Assembly: GCA_019022495.1 (NCBI GenBank)
Contig: JAFEKR010000062.1
Location: forward strand, 1 to 64,000
Length of the DNA stretch: 64,000 nt
Direction: 5' to 3'
DNA from: Epichloe hybrida
Taxonomy: Eukaryota > Ascomycota > Sordariomycetes > Hypocreales > Clavicipitaceae
Part shown: piece by piece, positions 58,449 through 64,000 of the stretch
Numbering within the stretch: the stretch's first letter is position 1
How the letters are laid out: every line of letters begins with the position of its first letter
Translations under genes and position numbers: made by a program
The notes under the pieces: generated by a model
Told to the model about the DNA's origin: nothing
The model's database searches: none
The model's input: only the letters and a program-made list of their open reading frames with translations

Positions 58449-61421
58449 ATGGGCGCCTTTATAAGTTGGATCAAGGAGAATGTCCCATCGGACCAGAACG
58501 CTGGCAGCAATGCGTCGGACGAAAAGAACCAGCCTCAATCACTTTGGGGTACGTGAACCCTTCCCCGTCAGAAATCCATAAACATGGGGGTCCTGTTGCT
58601 CGTCGGAAACTAACAATTTGCTCTGCAGGCATGATATTGACTCTCGGGCCCGTACTAGCAGTGTCCCTGGTCTGGATCGCTCTGTTCCTGATATTCAGAA
58701 GATCTCATCGGCGATTTTATGCGCCGCGTACGTACATAGGCGGCAGGAGGTACGTGTTGGAACGCAACCGCACGAGGGTGAAGCGAGATTCATCAAGCTA
58801 ACGGTTGTTTGCGTGTAGTGAACGCAGTCCGGAGATGCCAGGCGGATTACTCAATTGGTTCGGCTCTTTCTGGAAACTTCCCGATACCTATGCGCTTACG
58901 CATCAGACCCTCGACGCCTACTTGTTCCTACGTTATCTCAAGATCTGCACCGTCATCTGCTTTGTGAGCTTGTGCATCACCTGGCCGATCTTGTTCCCGG
59001 TCAACATCACCGGCGGTGCCGGGAGACAGCAGCTAGACATTCTGACCTTTGGTAACGTGAGCGTTGACGGGAAGCCAAACTACTTCTATGCCCACTGTTT
59101 CGTGGCGTGGGCTGTATATGGCTTTCTCATGTACATGATCACTCGCGAGTGCATCTTCTACATCAACCTGCGCCAGGCGTACCTGTTAACTCCCCACTAT
59201 GCCAAGCGCATCTCTGCTCGAACTGTTCTTTTCACATCAGTACCCCAGGAGTATTTGGATGAAGCCAAGATTCGCCAGATGTTCAACAATGCTGTCAAGA
59301 ATGTGTGGATCGCTGGTAGAACCGACGAACTGGACAAGCACGTCGAAGAACGAGACAAGGCCGCTATGAAGCTTGAAGGTGCCGAGGTCAAGCTGATTGT
59401 GGCTGTGAACAAGGCTCGGGCCAAGGCTTTGAAGAAGGGCGGCAACGCTGGCGATGCTGAGCAGGATGCCGAAACTGGCAATGTCATCGCTCGATGGGTG
59501 CCCGAAAAGAAGCGACCTTCCCACCGCCTTGGTCCTTTGGGCCTGTTTGGCAAGAAGGTTGATACCATCGAATGGGGTCGAGCCGAGTTGGGAAAGAGCA
59601 TTCCCGAAGTCGAGAGAGCGCAAGCCGAATGGAAGCAGAATGGCAACTTCACCAAGATTGGCTCCGTTTTCGTCGAGTTCCACACTCAAGCCGATGCGCA
59701 GGCTGCTTATCAGGTTATCACGCATCACAACGCTCTTCACATGAGTCCAAAGGCCATTGGTGTCAAACCGCAAGACGTCATCTGGAAAAACCTGTCCATT
59801 CCTTGGTGGCAACTGATTATCCGTCGTTATGCCGTCTGCGCCACCATCGCCGCAATGATTATTTTCTGGGCCATTCCTGTCGGTGTCGTTGCCATCATTT
59901 CCAAGGTTGATTACTTGAAAACTCTCCCGGGTCTTACCTGGATTGCGAGCATTCCCGAGGTACGTTCTCTTTGCTGTACACGGTGGCCACCATCGGTTCA
60001 TACCTTGTTTCAAGTGCTGTCATATCGTACTGACTCTCCTTGTGCGACGTAGAAAATTTTGGGCTTCATCTCTGGATTGCTGCCATCAGTGGCCCTCGCG
60101 ATCTTGATGTCACTTGTCCCCGTGATCATGCGCGCGTTGGCCAAGGTCGCCGGGTGCAAGACCAACAGCGAGGCCGAGTTGTATACTCAAAACTCCTACT
60201 TCGTCTTCCAGGTCGTCCAAGTCTTCCTGTGGCGATCTGTTGCTGACGCTGCAGTTGGATCCATCATCGAGATTGCTCAAGACCCTAGCATGGTCTTTTC
60301 CCTGCTGGGGAAAACTCTGCCGACGACCTCCAACTTCTACATCTCTTATTTCATCGTCCAGGGAATCACAGTTGCTACCAGCACGGTAACGCAAGTCGTC
60401 GGATTGTTCATCTTCAGAATCATGTACAAGTTTCTCGCCAGCACGCCTCGTGCCAAGTATACCAAGTGGACTACTCTCTCCGCCATTCTCTGGGGCAGTC
60501 TACTTCCCGTGTACACCAACATGGTCTGCATCAGTAAGTTTGGCCCCATCACGAAGCCTTGGATCTGTGGTAAACCGTTGCTGACATCCTTTCTCCCCAG
60601 GCATCATTTACTCCGTCATCGCCCCTCTCATTCTGTTCTGGTCAACTTTGGGATTGTTTCTCTTCTACCTTGCTTTTCGATATAACATCCTGTTCGTGTC
60701 TGAAACCGCTGTGGACACCCAGGGCTTGATCTATCCCCGCGCTCTCAAACAGCTGTTCACTGGCATCTACATTGGCGAGATTGTCATGATTGGATTGTTC
60801 TCCGTCGTCAAGGCAGCTGGCCCGGCTGCGCTGATGGCAGTGTTCCTTGTCTTCACTATTCTCTACCACATTACGTTTACCCGAAGCATCAGCCCTCTTC
60901 TCTATGGGTTACCCAGAACGCTGGAGACTCAAGAAGCGATATTCCAATCCCACGGAACCGGCGCCGGAGCTGCCGGGGCCAGCAAGGAGGTCTCCAACGG
61001 CTCCAACGGTACTCATGGCGAGAAGGCTGTCCTCCACGGAACCGACTACGGCGTTCAGAAGAAGACGAAGGGCAACGTGTTTACCCGTTTCTTCAAGCCC
61101 TGGTTGTTCTCCGACTACGCTACTTTGCGACACATGGTGCCTCACGAGCAGGACATCAACTTTGCTCAGCTTCAGGCCTCCGGTGAGCTCGTAGAACGTG
61201 ATGCGTACTTCCCACCCTCTGTCAACAGCGAGCCTCCCCATCTCTGGGTCCCTGAAGATCCCCTCGGCGTTTCCAAGCACGAAATTGCGCTCACCAGCAG
61301 GGTTATCCCCATCAGTGACAAGGGCGCTCGACTGGACGAGAAGAACAACGTCGTGTGGTCTGAAGACCTGAGCAACGAGGCGAACTTGCCTCCCATCTAC
61401 ACTGAGAAGGCCTACTACTAG
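58449..61421 (+). CDS. CSC1/OSCA-like osmosensitive calcium-permeable channel (five exons)
   Basis: Exons: 58449..58548, 58629..58749, 58819..59959, 60053..60533, 60601..61421; 887 residues. Introns are 69-93 nt with GTACGT/GTAAGT donors and CAG/TAG acceptors, all in frame. The N-terminal helix (MILTLGPVLAVSLVWIALFLIF, about residues 35-56) is the first membrane segment and RRFYAPRTYIGG follows. Two more segments (TVICFVSLCITWPILFPV and FVAWAVYGFLMYMI) precede the cytosolic domain with TVLFTSVPQEYLDEAKIRQMF and VFVEFHTQADAQAAYQVI. The DUF221 channel region fills the C-terminal half (IISKVDYLKTLPGLTWIASIPE, SYFIVQGITVATSTVTQVVGLFIFRIMYKFLA, FLFYLAFRYNILFVSE, GLIYPRALKQLFTGIYIGEIVMIGLF). It ends in a cytosolic tail rich in Gly/Ser then acidic. 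Family members are hyperosmolality-gated cation channels related to TMEM16/TMC; S. cerevisiae relatives include Csc1, Rsn1 and Phm7. Which paralogue this is I cannot tell. Confidence 0.92.
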
Positions 61422-62755
61422 ACTTGAATCAGTGGTTAATTAGACTTGATACCCCCTGTGTAGTTGGACATGTTTTTCTTTTGTTGGTCTGATTCGAGAC
61501 CTTTGGTTGCCAGGAACACACGCCTCAACACGTGTGTGAGAATCAGTGGCTGATTTTGTATTGAGTTGAAGGGCCATGTTTTGTCATAATGAGGATGAAG
61601 AAGATTATATACTGAAACGATTATGTCGCGTCTTGATACATTACGAGTTGTTCATGTAGCTTAGATGATTGCGAACTTTTACGACAAGCACGCTCAATTC
61701 CATCGCTGGAAGATAAAAGCACCTCGTGGATGTGACGTTTCATTGGTGAATGGTACCGCAACACTAATCCGTATTACCAGAGATTGTTTTTTTCATGCCA
61801 GCCAGCCAGCCTTCCTTTCTTCACATCTGCCAAGGGAGTGGAGGGAGTGGAGGGGGTGGAGGGGGTGTAAGCAATGCTGTTGCCCCGGCAACGAGTGTCT
61901 CAGCAGCAACCGGACAGACCTCCACCACTCACTCGCCTGATGCGCCGCCAATGGCCATGCATCCATGTCAACCGCCGCTTTTCTCACTCGCGAACCCACG
62001 TCTGATTGGCTGGCCGTGAGCCTTGATGCAACAAAAAAGAAGCAAAAAAAAAAAAAAAAACGACCCCTCTTGCAGACAGGGTCCATCACATTACGTGTAC
62101 GGTTATCTACATATTAGGCGACTGACTAGGTGCCGTATATGGTGCATGCTTTCTTGCACCCGTGGCTTGGACCTTTCCATCTTCAACCTGACTATATTTT
62201 ACATGACTGTTATCACTGTTTGTTTTGTACATGTTCCCGGAAAGGCGCCAAGAGACGGACTGTGGAAACGAACGAAACGTTGATACCGGCGCAGCCCGCA
62301 GCCGTTGCATTTTTCCGACATCTCTCTCTCTCTTTTTTTTTTTTTTTTTTTTCCCTGGTCGCTTGACACATGACACGGGTCTCGCTTTGACTGGGTCTTG
62401 ACACGAGCCGTGTACGGGCTTGACACGAAGGCTTACGGCGCAGAGAATTGCTGCACTACCTTCTGCTGGAAAGGATTGGAGACGGTCGAGTTTCACACGA
62501 GGACACGCAAACAAGGGCAGAGAGGCTGCACAAAGTCTGAATCACCGACTATTGATTTAGCACGTGTACTGATCGGAGAGTCGAACTTACTACCGACGCC
62601 TGTACACTGACTGTTCTAGGTCGGTTACCGCAACCATGATTTGAGTCACGCACGGAGGAGAAACAATATCCACCATCGAGAGAGGGCATCAGAGGCATCA
62701 GAGGCATCACCAACAAGTTGGGGAGGGAGATTGCAAGGCCAAAAGTAGGGACAAG
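61422..62755. other. Intergenic region between the CSC1-like and kelch genes
   Basis: 1.33 kb. It contains a GGAGTGGAGG repeat (61837-61868), an A run at 62046-62060, a T run at 62332-62352 and a GGCATCAGA repeat (62685-62712). No gene or RNA is recognised. The first part is the CSC1-gene 3' UTR and the last part the kelch-gene promoter. Confidence 0.55.
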
Positions 62756-64000
62756 ATGCGCAGATCAGCAGTCACCCTTGGGCTTGGGCTTGCCATGAGG
62801 CAACTCCCGACAACGGCCGCACACGTTTTCCCATATGTACCCACGCAGATCCTCATGCCGGCTGCTTGCTGGAACGAGTCGGTTTGCGGCGGACCCGATG
62901 TTGCCTACGTCTTCTCCCAGAGTCATGGCGGAAGCGTCCAGTTTTCAGCACTCGACTACTCGAGCACAGTGGGCGCCGATACACAACTGACGACCATGAC
63001 GTCCGAGTTGCCCTTCCTCAAAGACGCGCCTGCGACGACCGCGTTTGGAGCCGCGCGAACGAGCAACGGGTCGGTCGTGGTGTATTCGGGAGCCTGCGAT
63101 GACACAACAGGCTCGCTATGGAGCTACTCGACTTTGCCAGGGGGCGGCGGAAGCAGCACGTGGAGCAAGAAGATGACGACACCGAGCACGGCGGACCAAG
63201 GCTCTCCTCGAGGACCCTATTTCTTGGGCGGTACCTTGGCGTTCTCGTCAAAACTGGCGCCCACGATGGATCAGCCGACCATCTACACTTACGGCGGCAT
63301 TTGTAATTCACCTGGGGCCAATTCGACCAGCTGGCAGTCCAGTGCAAATTATACTCATACGATGATGAGCCTGGCTCCCGATAGTCAAGATGCAGATACG
63401 GCATACTCGCTCAGCGTGGCCTCGACGTCTGGGCCACGCACGCCCATTGCCGGATTCACTCTCACGCAACTCCCTGCTTCCATCACGAACATTGCCGCCT
63501 CAATCACGCAGCAAGCCGGCTTCGTTTTGCTGGGCGGCCATACGCAGCAGGCGTTCATCAACATGAGCACAGCGGCGGTGTGGAGCCTCCCCGAGCAGTC
63601 GTGGTCGTATATCAATATCGGGGGCCCGGATTCGTCGAGTGCCGCTGGGCTGGCCATGCGAGATACCCTGTCCGGTCGAGCTGCAACGGAAGTGGAAAGT
63701 CGTTCTGGCCATACTGCTGTGTTGACGGAAGACGGCTCCTCGGTGGTTGTCTTGGGCGGCTGGGTTGGCGATGTCAGCACTCCTGCCGAACCGCAACTCG
63801 TGGTGCTGAAGCTCAGCCAAAAATACTCGTCGTGGAAGTGGGCTGTGCCCTCGGCGCAGCCCGATGGGAAAGGAGTCTATGGCCATGGAGCGGCCATGCT
63901 GCCTGGAAATGTGATGATGGTGTATGGCGGCTGGGAAACCTCTGCGTCCGGTGGAGAGACTTCGAAACGGCAGGCATCTGCTGTCGGGGGCGCGCCACGG
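62756..64000 (+). CDS. Secreted or membrane-anchored kelch-repeat protein (3' truncated by window edge)
   Basis: The frame runs from ATG 62756 through 415 codons to the window end without a stop. The N-terminus (MRRSAVTLGLGLAMRQLPTTAAHVFPYVP) looks like a signal peptide. The mature region has several kelch-like blades: AYVFSQSHGGSVQFSALDY, FGAARTSNGSVVVYSGACDDTTGSLWSYS, YTYGGICN, GFVLLGGHTQQAFINMSTAAVWSLPEQSW, RSGHTAVLTEDGSSVVVLGGWVGD and YGHGAAMLPGNVMMVYGG, each with the GG...W pattern expected of beta-propeller repeats. Asn-X-Ser/Thr sites are frequent, in line with secretion. Fungal proteins of this design often continue into a transmembrane helix and cytosolic tail, sometimes linked to cell-wall or growth-site signalling, but that part is outside the window. 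No intron is seen. Family call good, function unknown. Confidence 0.82.
   Translation, partial: MRRSAVTLGLGLAMRQLPTTAAHVFPYVPTQILMPAACWNESVCGGPDVAYVFSQSHGGSVQFSALDYSSTVGADTQLTTMTSELPFLKDAPATTAFGAARTSNGSVVVYSGACDDTTGSLWSYSTLPGGGGSSTWSKKMTTPSTADQGSPRGPYFLGGTLAFSSKLAPTMDQPTIYTYGGICNSPGANSTSWQSSANYTHTMMSLAPDSQDADTAYSLSVASTSGPRTPIAGFTLTQLPASITNIAASITQQAGFVLLGGHTQQAFINMSTAAVWSLPEQSWSYINIGGPDSSSAAGLAMRDTLSGRAATEVESRSGHTAVLTEDGSSVVVLGGWVGDVSTPAEPQLVVLKLSQKYSSWKWAVPSAQPDGKGVYGHGAAMLPGNVMMVYGGWETSASGGETSKRQASAVGGAPR

Noticed and set aside
47640..62755. A biosynthetic or defence gene cluster around egt1
   Set aside because: The neighbours (eIF2B-alpha, NECAP, CSC1-like channel, kelch protein) are unrelated housekeeping genes, with no oxidoreductase, transporter or regulator set that would indicate a cluster.

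Overview
The window is filamentous-ascomycete nuclear DNA. The evidence is short GT..AG introns (about 60-200 nt) with CTGAC/CTAA-type branch sites, a fused Egt1 gene, a spartin/senescence protein, a CSC1 channel, and a large AT-rich island with the signature of repeat-induced point mutation (RIP: CpA and TpG almost absent, pol genes full of TAG/TAA). The gene style fits a Sordariomycete, plausibly Hypocreales, but I cannot name the species.

Left gene block (1-11.86 kb): 3' part of a Bbc1/Mti1-like actin-patch gene (+); a two-exon gene with a Tubby-C-terminal-like domain (+); GCP4-type gamma-tubulin complex component (-); a three-exon spartin/senescence-domain gene (-); an intron-containing tRNA-Ala(AGC) (+); and coding-looking remnants of an unrecognised gene on the minus strand. 

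Transposon island (11.86-45.04 kb): one insertion site in host DNA (TSD CTCTC) holding five stacked elements. Copia-A (11858-45038, 143-bp LTRs) contains Gypsy-B (12479-39968, 270-bp LTRs, TSD ATAAT). Gypsy-B contains Copia-C (18610-38203, 286-bp LTRs, TSD ATTAT). Copia-C contains Gypsy-D in reverse orientation (23343-30429, 217-bp LTRs, TSD CCTTG), and its 3' LTR carries a hAT DNA transposon, hAT-E (32494-38170, about 8-bp TSD). All four LTR elements are inactivated by RIP. hAT-E is less mutated and full of AT-rich tandem repeats. After removing inserts the elements measure about 5.69, 7.89, 6.81, 7.09 and 5.68 kb. In every LTR pair the RIP changes lie in the half facing the element interior, and the outer ends are spared.

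Just right of the island (45.42-46.47 kb) is a second, smaller nest: a TIR element with a 9-bp TSD whose left TIR is split by a 0.66-kb MITE with 35-bp TIRs.

Right gene block (47.7-64 kb): ten-exon egt1 for ergothioneine synthesis (+); eIF2B-alpha (-) convergent with it; NECAP-like endocytic protein (+) divergent from eIF2B-alpha; an unrecognised 296-residue protein (-); about 3 kb with no recognisable gene; a five-exon CSC1/OSCA-like channel (+); and the 5' part of a secreted or membrane kelch-repeat protein (+) running off the window.

The genes are ordinary housekeeping loci and do not form a pathway or cluster. I see no undescribed enzymatic or defence system. The exceptional feature is the fully resolvable nest of RIP-mutated transposons.
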